A DNA stretch of 7,684 nt from Moduliflexus sp964602655 (lineage in GTDB: Bacteria > Moduliflexota > Moduliflexia > Moduliflexales > Moduliflexaceae), in contig CAZRSF010000126.1 in the NCBI GenBank assembly GCA_964602655.1, positions 1 through 7,684 of the forward strand, written 5' to 3'. Shown piece by piece: positions 1 to 6,720 of this stretch (positions within the stretch are counted from its first letter, which is position 1; each line of letters starts with the position of its first letter). The notes below the pieces were generated by a model. It was given only the letters and a program-made list of their open reading frames with translations. It made no database searches and was not told the DNA's origin. The position numbers and the translations under genes were made by a program.

Positions 1-18
1 CTGGACGGCATATTTTAG

Positions 19-51
19 AACTTAACAGCCCTGGGTTTAGGGGGGGGGGGG
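19..51 (+). repeat. Interspersed repeat end with G12 tract (left inverted copy)
   Basis: A 15-bp word, AACTTAACAGCCCTG (19-33), is followed six bases later by a run of 12 G (40-51). The same 15 bp occur in inverted orientation at 2848-2862, also followed on the gene side by a G-rich tract. The two copies therefore face each other across the 830-residue gene. This copy starts 40-odd bases past that gene's stop codon. It could be a dispersed intergenic repeat or a small non-autonomous mobile element end. No transposase is visible. Confidence 0.6.
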
Positions 52-72
52 ACGTTCGGCGTTCGTAAGACG

Positions 73-2565
73 TCAGCCTTTTTTCTGGTCTTCGGTGACG
101 CGTTTGAGAGACGCGATGGTCTGGCGGATTTTCTCGATCTCCTGCCGCCCGGTCTGTTCGCCGATATTGACGATGTCTCGCAGGCGGCGAAAATCGAACA
201 GATCGAAATTCTCCAGATTCGGTTTGATATGGATGTCGAAATAGCGGGATTTGTTCCGGGTAATTTCCAGTCCTTCGATGGCAATCACGCGCATGATGAT
301 GCGCGGCAGAAGAATCGTACCGAAGCGCGCTTTTACGTATTTCAAGTAACAGAGCAGACGCTGTCGAAGCGACGAGGTCGCCACGTCGAAACAATCTTGC
401 TTCGGGATCAAATGGACTTCGCGTTCCGGCGTGACATCTACGGCGATGACGATGTCAATGCCCTGTTTTTTCAACACATCGCCCGGCACGTTATTGACCA
501 CGCCGCCATCCACTAAGAACATGTTTTTGATCGCGACCGGCTGGAAAAATGCCGGAAGCGCGCCGGTTGCCAGAATCGCTTTATACAGTTTTCCGCTGCC
601 TAAGACGACTTCTTGCCCGGACACAAGGTCGGCGGCCACACAGAAAAACGGCAGCGGCAGGTCTTCGATCAGCGTGTCGCCGAAAATATCATGCACAAGG
701 CGGTCAATCCGTTTGCCTTTGATAAAGGCCACGCGCGGCAACGTCCAACTGAACGGCGAATTCAGCCGCCGCCACGCTTCCTGCGAAATCTCCAGAATCT
801 CGTCTATACTTTTGCCCATGATGTATAATGCGCCGAGAAATGCGCCCATGCTGGTACCCGCGATGATGTCCACCGGAATATGTTCTTCTTCCAGCACTTT
901 CAAAATGCCAAGATGCGCATACGCCCGCGCGCCGCCGCCGCCAAGCACCAATCCCACGCTGACATTGCCGAGACGGCGGGCAATCCGGCTGACATCGCGC
1001 TGCGTCTGCGGGACAGGTTCGCTGACGGTGATAACCGTTTCCGAAGGAGACCGGAAGAGCATCTGCGCCGGTTCTCCGATCCGCAGATAGTGAATCCGCG
1101 TCCGGTCCACGAAGCTGGAAAGCTGTTCGGAGAATGAGGAATCCGGGGAGTCACGCAACACGACGAGTTCGGTTTTTTTCATCAGACCAGCCTGTTCCTG
1201 ATGCAGGGCGCGCAGCAACGCGGTTTCTTGCGCTGCTTCCGCTGGCGTGTCCGGCTGTTTGAGCAAATATAGCACGGTATTCGATTGCTCCACAATTTTC
1301 ATGATGTCATCGTGGTAGTCGGAATCTGCCTTGACGTGAATGAGGACAAAATTATAAAATTCTTTGAACAGGCTCAGAAGTTGGACGATATACGTCGAAA
1401 GCGGCGGTTCTTTCTGAAGCGGCGGGACAAAAAAATTGACGCCATCGGCATCCTTCGGCAGGAGCTTTTCTAATTCCTCTTCTTGAATATTATCGAGATT
1501 TCGAATGATCCAGTACGCGCCTTTGCTTTCCTGATTTTCCTCGCTGGACGAGCGAATGCGTTCGCCGACCGGCGCAATATCTACCAGCGCGACCCGACCA
1601 TTCGTTTCTTTCACCAATCGCCGCGCAAGATCAATCACAATGTCATGCCCGTACGCTTCAGTCAGCGGGTTGATAATGCTGATCAGTTTATTCTGACGCC
1701 CGGCGCGTTTGATACTGAGGTCGCGGAGGCGTTGGCTCAACACATGGCTTAACGTGACGGCAATCGAAGGATGGCGCGCAAGCAACTGATCGAAATCCTG
1801 TTTGGTCAACATGAATAATTCGGTATCCATTGTCGTAATGATGGATGCCGAACGCGGTTCGCCAGTCAACATCGCCATTTCGCCGAAATAGCTACCGCGC
1901 CCCAAATAGGCGAGGACTTCGTCGGTATCGTCTTCGCCAGCAACCACTTTGACTTCACCGGATTTGATGATGTAGAGGCAATCAGCGGGATCGTTCATCT
2001 TAAAAATAAAGGTATCTTTCGGAAAGAGGACGAGTTGGAGTTTCTCCGCAATCAAATCTACCGCGTCTAACGAGAGATCGCGGAACATCTGCACGTTTTG
2101 AATCGCCTCTCTGATGCGAAACGCCGACTCAGACAAGGGCGCTTCAATCGCCGATCCGAGCAATTGCTGCACAATCGCTAAAAATTCCTGTCGATCCCAG
2201 GGTTTTTCGAGATACCGATCCAAATCCGCATGATTGATCGCATACATGGCGGATTCCAGCCCGGCGTAACCGGTCAACAACACTTTCCGCACGCCGGGAA
2301 AACGCGTATTGATAATCTCTAAAAATTCATCCCCTTTCATGCCAGGCATCACCTGATCGGAAATCACGAGCAGCGTAGAGCCGCCGTCTTTTTCGATGTC
2401 GTCCATCAGCGCAAGGGCTTCTTCTGCGCTTTCGGCGTATTCGATCATGCACAATTCGCCGAACGCTTCATCCAACTGCGTTGATAATTGATTCAAAATA
2501 GATTGTTCGTCGTCCACGCAGATGATAAAATTTTTTTCCCGCGTTCCGAAAGGTTGTGATGTCAT
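73..2565 (-). CDS. REC / cyclic-nucleotide-binding / MinD-like / patatin phospholipase fusion protein
   Basis: This 830-residue cytoplasmic protein probably links two-component and cyclic-nucleotide signals to lipid hydrolysis. Residues 10-135 are a response-regulator receiver: acidic pair D18-D19, phospho-acceptor D70 in VISDQVMPG, T98 in LLTGY and K121 in KPW. Residues 163-280 are a cyclic-nucleotide-binding domain with phosphate cassette FGEMAML...PRSASI (227-242; E229 and R238 present). Residues 290-500 resemble a MinD/ParA-type fold (start like 'ISIINP', then 'ALVDI', later 'YNFVLIHV'), but the P-loop is lost. Residues 535-735 are a patatin domain: oxyanion loop GGGGAR (542-547), nucleophile S572 in GTSMG and dyad partner D686 in DGG. 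The order cNMP, degenerate ATPase-like region, patatin matches the neuropathy target esterase family; the N-terminal receiver is the addition. The start at 2565 sits just before the receiver fold. Its Shine-Dalgarno is weak (CGGGA, about 13 bases upstream). It is transcribed away from the secreted-protein genes and no partner kinase is in view. Confidence 0.93.
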   Translation of the reverse strand: MTSQPFGTREKNFIICVDDEQSILNQLSTQLDEAFGELCMIEYAESAEEALALMDDIEKDGGSTLLVISDQVMPGMKGDEFLEIINTRFPGVRKVLLTGYAGLESAMYAINHADLDRYLEKPWDRQEFLAIVQQLLGSAIEAPLSESAFRIREAIQNVQMFRDLSLDAVDLIAEKLQLVLFPKDTFIFKMNDPADCLYIIKSGEVKVVAGEDDTDEVLAYLGRGSYFGEMAMLTGEPRSASIITTMDTELFMLTKQDFDQLLARHPSIAVTLSHVLSQRLRDLSIKRAGRQNKLISIINPLTEAYGHDIVIDLARRLVKETNGRVALVDIAPVGERIRSSSEENQESKGAYWIIRNLDNIQEEELEKLLPKDADGVNFFVPPLQKEPPLSTYIVQLLSLFKEFYNFVLIHVKADSDYHDDIMKIVEQSNTVLYLLKQPDTPAEAAQETALLRALHQEQAGLMKKTELVVLRDSPDSSFSEQLSSFVDRTRIHYLRIGEPAQMLFRSPSETVITVSEPVPQTQRDVSRIARRLGNVSVGLVLGGGGARAYAHLGILKVLEEEHIPVDIIAGTSMGAFLGALYIMGKSIDEILEISQEAWRRLNSPFSWTLPRVAFIKGKRIDRLVHDIFGDTLIEDLPLPFFCVAADLVSGQEVVLGSGKLYKAILATGALPAFFQPVAIKNMFLVDGGVVNNVPGDVLKKQGIDIVIAVDVTPEREVHLIPKQDCFDVATSSLRQRLLCYLKYVKARFGTILLPRIIMRVIAIEGLEITRNKSRYFDIHIKPNLENFDLFDFRRLRDIVNIGEQTGRQEIEKIRQTIASLKRVTEDQKKG

Positions 2566-2628
2566 GATGTCCGCTGTTCCCGATGCGTTAAGAGATGGTT
2601 TTCTGTGATGTTATAAACGTTTAGAGTC

Positions 2629-2657
2629 CTTATTCGGAAAAAATGATATACTGTCAA
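2629..2657 (-). promoter_or_regulatory. Probable sigma-70-type promoter of the patatin fusion gene
   Basis: On the minus strand a perfect -35 box TTGACA (2652-2657) is followed, after 17 bases, by AATAAG (2629-2634), which matches the -10 consensus at four of six positions. The predicted leader is about 55-60 bases to the ATG at 2565. Box quality and spacing are good, but this is a sequence match only, and the sigma factor consensus of this organism is unknown. Confidence 0.45.
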
Positions 2658-2694
2658 CAGCATATTTTTGCTTTTTAAGAAATTCTTTGCACAT

Positions 2695-2749
2695 TGGTGG
2701 TACAGGCATTCTTGCCTGTGCGCCGCAGACAGGAATGTCCGCGCCACAA
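2695..2749. repeat. REP-like interspersed palindromic element
   Basis: This is an imperfect dyad built from CAGGCATTCTTGCCTGTG and a diverged reverse-complement half around CAGACAGGAATGTCC. The left half also contains a perfect 7-bp hairpin, ACAGGCA (2702-2708) with TGCCTGT (2713-2719) around a TTCT loop. From memory, elements of this type occur in many copies between genes in several bacterial phyla; copy number here cannot be tested from one locus. It lies upstream of the patatin-gene promoter and is not expected to encode protein. Confidence 0.6.
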
Positions 2750-2829
2750 ATTCGAATCATGATCGTTTCTATGGCAATCGGTATGAATGAAGGTGAAAGA
2801 AATAATTCGATTATGTCTCTTATCCACCG

Positions 2830-2862
2830 CCCCCCCAACCCAAACTACAGGGCTGTTAAGTT
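2830..2862 (-). repeat. Interspersed repeat end with C7 tract (right inverted copy)
   Basis: This is the inverted partner of the element at 19-51. On the minus strand it reads AACTTAACAGCCCTG (2862-2848), then a short T/G-rich stretch, then a G-rich tract (C7 at 2830-2836 on the plus strand). The homopolymer side again faces the 830-residue gene. The match to the left copy is exact for 15 bp and approximate through the G-rich part. Confidence 0.6.
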
Positions 2863-2875
2863 TTTACGAGAAACT

Positions 2876-2940
2876 GTCATTGCGAAGAGCGTCAGCGACG
2901 AAGCAATCCTTGATTTCAGCGGAATTGCTTCGTCGGAATT
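2876..2940. repeat. Interspersed CATTGCGA/GAAGCAAT hairpin element, partial
   Basis: CATTGCGAAGAGCGTCAGCG leads into a perfect 12-bp inverted repeat, CGACGAAGCAAT (2896-2907) and ATTGCTTCGTCG (2924-2935), with a 16-base loop. From memory, this matches a very widespread intergenic repeat class of the form GTCATTGCGA...GCGACGAAGCAATC with a mirror-image right half. Here the right arm decays after CGTCG, so the copy is truncated or diverged. It abuts the remnant reading frame that runs to 3092 and may mark the point where that gene was broken. Confidence 0.6.
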
Positions 2941-2963
2941 GGTCGCGGGCGCGTATTGAACCC

Positions 2964-3092
2964 GCAAGTTCGCTATACAAGTCCAATATCATCGTGTCTG
3001 CCGTCTTCAACGCCTGCTGCCCCGCGCCGGTGATGCTGCTCTCCTCTGCCGACGGCGCAACCAACGTGCCGCTCGACACGCCATTGGCTTGA
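2964..3092 (+). pseudogene. Remnant of upstream coding sequence for a secreted Ig-like-domain protein
   Basis: This stretch reads in one frame as a protein-like segment ending PAPVMLLSSADGATNVPL-DTPLA, then TGA at 3090-3092. The 'PADGATNVPL...LAW' pattern is typical of the first strands of bacterial Ig-like or fibronectin-like surface domains. Adding one base after TTG in GCTTGACAG would turn the stop into TGG-ACA and run straight into the frame of the following gene (LAWTVRHAPDITS). I infer that it was once the upstream part of the gene at 3089-3829, now separated by a one-base deletion or a sequencing error. Its own 5' end and signal peptide are absent; repeat DNA takes their place. Confidence 0.5.
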
Positions 3093-3829
3093 CAGTCCGC
3101 CATGCGCCGGACATCACCTCGACGCAGCCAGTCATGGTGAATCGTACCGATCACTACGATGTTGAGGCGAACGACGCGGACGGCGATGCCCTCACCTTCA
3201 GCCTGACCAACACGCCGGACGGCATGACGATCGACGCGGACTCCGGCGTGATTGCCTGGACGGCCAGCCCGACGCAGATCGGGACGTTCACGCCGAGCGT
3301 GGCCGCCGCTGACGACAAGGGGGGCATGTCCGCGCCGCAGCCGATCCCGCTGACCGTCACCGCCGACACGTTGAGCATGATGACCGTCGCCTTCCTCGAA
3401 GGCGTCAATCTGCGCGACGGGGCGACCGAACAGGATCACACGGTGCTGTCGCTCGGTGTCGGCGCGAATATGAGCGGGATCGAACAGATCATCCTGCCGA
3501 AGATGCCGAACCTCTTCACCTTCAGCGCCCTCGCGACATTCCATGTCGAATTGCAGGGCGGGAAGGCCGTGATTGCGCCAGAGCCGATCGTCGAACAGAT
3601 CGCGGTCGAGGACAGCGCCACCGGCGGCAAGGCATTCGAAGCGATTGGTGCAGGAAACGTGGCGGGGTTGACGTGGCAGACGCCGACTCCACAGACGTTC
3701 ACAGCCACGAAAACCCTTGTCTTTCGGCGCAGTGACGGACGGTATCTGAAAATCGGCACCATGACCATGAATCTGACGAACGGGACGATCACCTTCGCGT
3801 ATGCGGATGTGACGCCTCAGCAACCATAA
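3089..3829 (+). CDS. Cadherin-like/Ig-domain protein, probably lacking its original N-terminus
   Basis: The reading frame gives about 246 residues. Residues 6-92 are a clear putative-Ig or dystroglycan-type cadherin-like domain: APDITSTQPV at the start, DVEANDADGDALTFSL in the middle, then MTIDADSGVIAWT and the closing IPLTVTA. Residues 95-246 are strand-rich with no domain I recognise. Such domains normally sit in exported adhesins or surface enzymes, yet there is no signal peptide here. The only start giving the full domain is TTG at 3089, with no Shine-Dalgarno. The first ATG (3134) lies inside the domain. The protein is therefore probably the 3' part of a larger gene whose upstream piece is at 2964-3092. 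Base composition looks more GC-rich than the downstream genes. The stop codon is part of the next gene's ribosome-binding site, so the two are probably co-transcribed. Function is unknown. Confidence 0.6.
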   Translation: MTVRHAPDITSTQPVMVNRTDHYDVEANDADGDALTFSLTNTPDGMTIDADSGVIAWTASPTQIGTFTPSVAAADDKGGMSAPQPIPLTVTADTLSMMTVAFLEGVNLRDGATEQDHTVLSLGVGANMSGIEQIILPKMPNLFTFSALATFHVELQGGKAVIAPEPIVEQIAVEDSATGGKAFEAIGAGNVAGLTWQTPTPQTFTATKTLVFRRSDGRYLKIGTMTMNLTNGTITFAYADVTPQQP

Positions 3830-3837
3830 GGAGGTGA
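3828..3837 (+). promoter_or_regulatory. Strong ribosome-binding site for the 686-residue secreted protein
   Basis: AAGGAGGTGA is a near-perfect anti-16S match. It overlaps the TAA of the preceding frame (3827-3829) and has GGAGG seven bases before the ATG at 3842. It fixes that start and implies co-transcription with the upstream frame. Confidence 0.8.
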
Positions 3838-3841
3838 CAAG

Positions 3842-5902
3842 ATGACACGATGGAAGAGACATGATATGTTGAGAGGGGGCATACGAAGGAGCCTGTTGTG
3901 GTTCATTAGTGTCTGGCTGTGTATCGAAGGGACAACCGGTTCTGCGTGGGCGCAATTCGATAATGAGCTTCCCGTCGCCTGTTTTACGTCGGTCACCCCA
4001 CCTGCGCCGAAAATAGGCGAGCAAGTGACCATCTCAGGCACCTGTTCGTATGATCCTGACGGGGTCGTGTTTCAGTATCAATGGACGTTTTCCGATGGAC
4101 AGGCCGCTTATACGGGAAGCGAGTCCAGCATCACGCGCACTTTCAGTCAGGCGGGGACGTATGTGGTGTTCCTGCAAGTCAAAGATAATGATGGAGCATG
4201 GAGCGGCAAGATTAGGCAAAATATTACGGTGACGGCCAGTAATTTTACCGTGAACATCGTCCCCAGCGCGGGCTGCACCGTCACTGCCGGCGACGGCGGC
4301 GTGGATGACGTGGAAGCGCCGAATGGCATCGTCTGTTCCGGCGACATGGTGGCGGACGATCCGCTTTGTAAAGAGCAATTTCAGAACAGTGCAGTGGCTA
4401 CCTTGAAAGTGACGACAGAGCCGGGACATGCGTTTACCGGATGGATCGTCAATGATGCCCAGGTCAAGACGGCTGCTGAACCGCTCTTCTTGACGACGAT
4501 GCCCGCGTTGGCGTCGTTAGCGGACGTGTTGCTGGCGAACGCGAGTCTCGCGACCTGCAAGATCGGCTGCCCGGAAATAGTGTTTCATCTGATCACACCG
4601 GACGGGAGTGGGAATCAGGTTGACACAGAAGTCATCAACCTGAATTATGACGATGATGATGGCGACGGCCGCGGGTTGGCGCACGGGGAGAGCGTGATTC
4701 AATCAGATAAGGACGATCCGAACGGCGTGATGGGCGGCGACGATGATCTGCTGAAATTGAAGATCATCATCACGGATTCGAACTCGACAATTGCCACCTA
4801 TCGTTTGGATTATGATGAGACCTATCTGAAGCTCTGGAAGAGTTCGACAAAAAATCTGGCGGCTGATGAATTCGTCGCCTCGAATAGCGCCGAATTGGAC
4901 ATTGCGCAGACCAGCGTCTATGTAGAAGGGTTTCAGCCGCACGGCAACATGACCGGGAGTACGATCACCTTGCGCGCGTTGAATGCGAAGAACGAGGAGA
5001 TCGCGCAGCGGACCGTGACCGTCGTAGTGGCGCACCCGATCTTTGCGATTTTCGGCGGCGGGCCGGTATCCGCGGCGAAAACGGCGCTCGATAAGTATAT
5101 GAGCGCGTACGCGATTGATCAACGCATGACGTCGTCGCTTCCTGGCATCCTATTTGGTAATACGATCAGTCAGACACCAGTCTATTACAGTGTGGAGGTC
5201 TGCATGCAAACGCCAAAGTGCGCGCAGTTCGCGAAAATTGCCCTGCAAACCGAGGGGGCGGATGTCATCTTCAACGGTCATGCGAATTCCGGCATTGGCC
5301 TGTCATTTGCTCACGAAGGCGAAATACTTGTTCGCACAACGGATTTTTTCAATATGACCGGAAAACGGAATAGCGATTCAAATCCGGCCATTGCCGGGGT
5401 GGCGTGGGCGCATGAACTGCAAATCAACGGCCCAATGCAGATCACTGAAGACGAAATTCCTCCTACTGTCGAAAATTATCAGGTGTTGCGAGGGATTGTT
5501 GACCAACTGAAATTCCCGAACGATCCAGACAATCCGGATGATGTGGTCGGAGTGGGCGAGACGTTCACGCTAACGAAGCAAGGCGCCACGCCGATGCCGG
5601 ATGTATGGTACCATTATCAGGCTCCCATCGTCAGCACGAAACACAAATTCTTACTGGTGAAGTCCGGTGCAGAGGATGTGCCATCGCTCCACTATAGATC
5701 GCTATTCTTGTATTTGTGCAGCTCCGGGCGGTATTTTCTGGAAAGCTTCCAGCATGGACAGGTATTTTATACAACAGCCGATACCTCCCCGCAAGAAGAG
5801 CCTACAGCGTTCATTACATATATTATTTCAGGCATGACATGGTCACAGATCGAAACAGAGATGTATGGATTAGATGACACAATTGCCTACCACCCATTTT
5901 AA
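3842..5902 (+). CDS. Secreted multidomain protein: PKD, B-repeat-like, Ig-like, caspase-like C-terminus
   Basis: The protein has 686 residues and is exported. A charged N-terminus and a hydrophobic segment (about 18-29) precede a signal peptidase site AWA|Q at 35-38. Residues 42-132 are a PKD domain (YQWTFSDG; TFSQAGTYVVFLQVKDNDG). Residues 135-205 have Cys residues and 'FTGWIVND', resembling a divergent InlB B-repeat-like module. Residues 245-396 carry an acidic loop DDDDGDG (270-276), GDDDLLKL and 'ETYLKLWKSSTKN', an Ig-like segment common in large secreted proteins and likely Ca-binding. The C-terminus has VIFNGHANSG (H480) and LFLYLCSSGRYF (C626): each follows a hydrophobic strand, as in the His and Cys motifs of clan CD (caspase-like, C25, CHAT) peptidases. 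The 146-residue spacing is unusually long. Protease activity is inferred, not proven. The 3' part recurs at 6680-7128. The next gene starts about 20 bases downstream, so they form an operon. Confidence 0.85.
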   Translation: MTRWKRHDMLRGGIRRSLLWFISVWLCIEGTTGSAWAQFDNELPVACFTSVTPPAPKIGEQVTISGTCSYDPDGVVFQYQWTFSDGQAAYTGSESSITRTFSQAGTYVVFLQVKDNDGAWSGKIRQNITVTASNFTVNIVPSAGCTVTAGDGGVDDVEAPNGIVCSGDMVADDPLCKEQFQNSAVATLKVTTEPGHAFTGWIVNDAQVKTAAEPLFLTTMPALASLADVLLANASLATCKIGCPEIVFHLITPDGSGNQVDTEVINLNYDDDDGDGRGLAHGESVIQSDKDDPNGVMGGDDDLLKLKIIITDSNSTIATYRLDYDETYLKLWKSSTKNLAADEFVASNSAELDIAQTSVYVEGFQPHGNMTGSTITLRALNAKNEEIAQRTVTVVVAHPIFAIFGGGPVSAAKTALDKYMSAYAIDQRMTSSLPGILFGNTISQTPVYYSVEVCMQTPKCAQFAKIALQTEGADVIFNGHANSGIGLSFAHEGEILVRTTDFFNMTGKRNSDSNPAIAGVAWAHELQINGPMQITEDEIPPTVENYQVLRGIVDQLKFPNDPDNPDDVVGVGETFTLTKQGATPMPDVWYHYQAPIVSTKHKFLLVKSGAEDVPSLHYRSLFLYLCSSGRYFLESFQHGQVFYTTADTSPQEEPTAFITYIISGMTWSQIETEMYGLDDTIAYHPF
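5492..5584 (+). repeat. Near-identical 93-bp direct repeat, copy 1
   Basis: This 93-base stretch inside the caspase-like gene matches 6721-6813 with two mismatches by my alignment (C/T in the Asn codon of FPND, T/C changing Phe to Leu). It encodes about 31 residues, including FPNDPDNPDDVVGVGE. The flanks match the second copy at only about 71% (5') and roughly 60-65% (3'). Confidence 0.9.
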
Positions 5903-5909
5903 CACTGAC

Positions 5910-5917
5910 AAAGGAGG
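5910..5917 (+). promoter_or_regulatory. Ribosome-binding site that sets the start of the first helical protein
   Basis: AAAGGAGG lies five bases before ATG 5923 and eight before ATG 5926, both in the signal-peptide frame. The ATG at 5919, in the frame of the mature protein, is only one base away and too close to be used. The site therefore supports a start in a frame different from that of most of the protein. Confidence 0.7.
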
Positions 5918-5922
5918 AATGT

Positions 5923-6641
5923 ATGATGAAACATGCTATCAGATGTCAACTATGGATGATGATTGGGTTTGTAATTCTCTGTCCACGCGTTTGTTATGGG
6001 ATGACGCCCCCCCTGAGATTACTCTCGTCGAACAATTATGGGAGACTGGCTTCCATAATGCAGAAAGCGAACGCATTCTCCAATCAGCGACCTTTTTCAA
6101 TGACCCACAGGCAGTGCAGCATCTTCTCGACCATTTACGCCTTCTTGAAAAATCGGACGTTCGTCAGCAGCATAAACGCTTGATGTACCGCGTTGTGATG
6201 GAACGGATGACCTGCCATCCGGAACAACTGATTATCGAACGGTTAAACACTGAAACGAATCCTTGGGAAAAAGCAAAGTTCATAGATTTGCTGAGAGATT
6301 TTTATACCGAGGAGGTATTTCTCGCCCTGATTGACCAGTTAGACGATCTTAGGAATATCGGATGCGCTTCTTGTGGACAACGACGAGTATGTGATATCGC
6401 TTATCAAGATTTAATATTCAAGTTAGAAATCTTAGGATTCGTAAAATATCGTGATTTTGAAGGTATATACGGCAAAGAGCAAGATCATCAAGCCACGTTG
6501 ATTACAACGTTTAAAGAATATTGGGAGGCCAATAAGGCGTTTATCCTGCAAGAACTGCCGAAACGCGAGGTCCCGGAGCATTTGAAACGGTTATATGCCC
6601 CGCCACAACCCACGGCCACGCCTACCGCCGCTTCTCGATGA
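5923..6641 (+). CDS. Small secreted HEAT-like helical protein, frameshifted at a C7 tract
   Basis: The correct N-terminus begins at ATG 5923 or 5926 after a strong Shine-Dalgarno: a signal peptide of about 26 residues (MMKH..., core WMMIGFVILC, cleavage near CYG). That frame ends early. The conserved body is in another frame, from about 6015 to the TGA at 6639-6641. Both frames meet at seven C residues (6007-6013), and one extra C would give a continuous protein of about 239 residues. The body is helical and HEAT-like, with MTCHPE, DQLDDLRNIG, a Cys motif CASCGQRRVC followed by DIAY, and a closing 'FKEYWEANK' helix. The paralogue at 7146-7634 shares most of this at roughly 50% identity. Function is unknown. 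Its place directly after the caspase-like gene, twice over, suggests a partner or inhibitor of that protein. The frameshift may be real, phase-variable or a sequence error. Confidence 0.7.
6007..6013 (+). other. C7 homopolymer at the frame junction
   Basis: Seven consecutive C residues sit exactly where the signal-peptide frame (codons ACG CCC CCC CTG) would have to move to the mature-protein frame (CCT GAG ATT). A length of eight would restore the gene. It lies at the signal-peptide/mature junction, a place where slippage would switch export of the product on or off. Confidence 0.65.
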
Positions 6642-6654
6642 GGCGGCGTTTTTT
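6626..6654 (+). terminator. Intrinsic terminator overlapping the stop codon
   Basis: CGCCGC (6626-6631) pairs perfectly with GCGGCG (6643-6648) and is followed by six T residues (6649-6654). One T-G wobble and one T-A pair can extend the stem, leaving a loop of about seven bases. The TGA of the helical gene (6639-6641) lies inside the hairpin. It should end the operon that includes 3842-6641 and separate it from the duplicate module. Confidence 0.8.
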
Positions 6655-6720
6655 GTTGCACATTCTTCCTCCAACGCAAACGAGATTCCTGAAACGGTCG
6701 AGAATGACTTGGTGTTGCCG

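Noticed and set aside
40..51. G12 tract as a phase-variation switch
   Set aside because: It is downstream of the patatin gene stop codon and outside any reading frame or promoter I can see. Length variation there would have no evident coding effect.
51..84. GACGT...ACGTC followed by a T tract as a terminator
   Set aside because: The stem is only five pairs with a long loop, the T tract is on the plus strand, and it lies inside the 3' end of the minus-strand gene, so it would not terminate that gene.
431..1090. 219-residue plus-strand open frame opposite the patatin domain
   Set aside because: The minus strand encodes unmistakable patatin motifs here (GGGGAR, GTSMG, DGG). The plus-strand product is low-complexity and unlike any family.
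2695..2940. Closely spaced repeats as a CRISPR array
   Set aside because: The three elements are different sequences, each present once, with no regular spacer length and no cas genes nearby.
2864..4024. 386-residue open frame on the minus strand, longer than the sense gene it covers
   Set aside because: Its translation is rich in Arg, His and Gly with no recognisable domain. It runs across the boundary of two plus-strand genes and through repeat DNA, while the plus strand carries a clear cadherin-like domain and a signal peptide. It is an antisense shadow of GC-rich coding sequence.
5874..5922. ATG at 5874 as the start of the helical protein
   Set aside because: It lies inside the 3' end of the caspase-like gene with no ribosome-binding site, and the resulting N-terminus (TQLPTTHF...) is not a signal peptide. 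The better start is after AAAGGAGG in the other frame.
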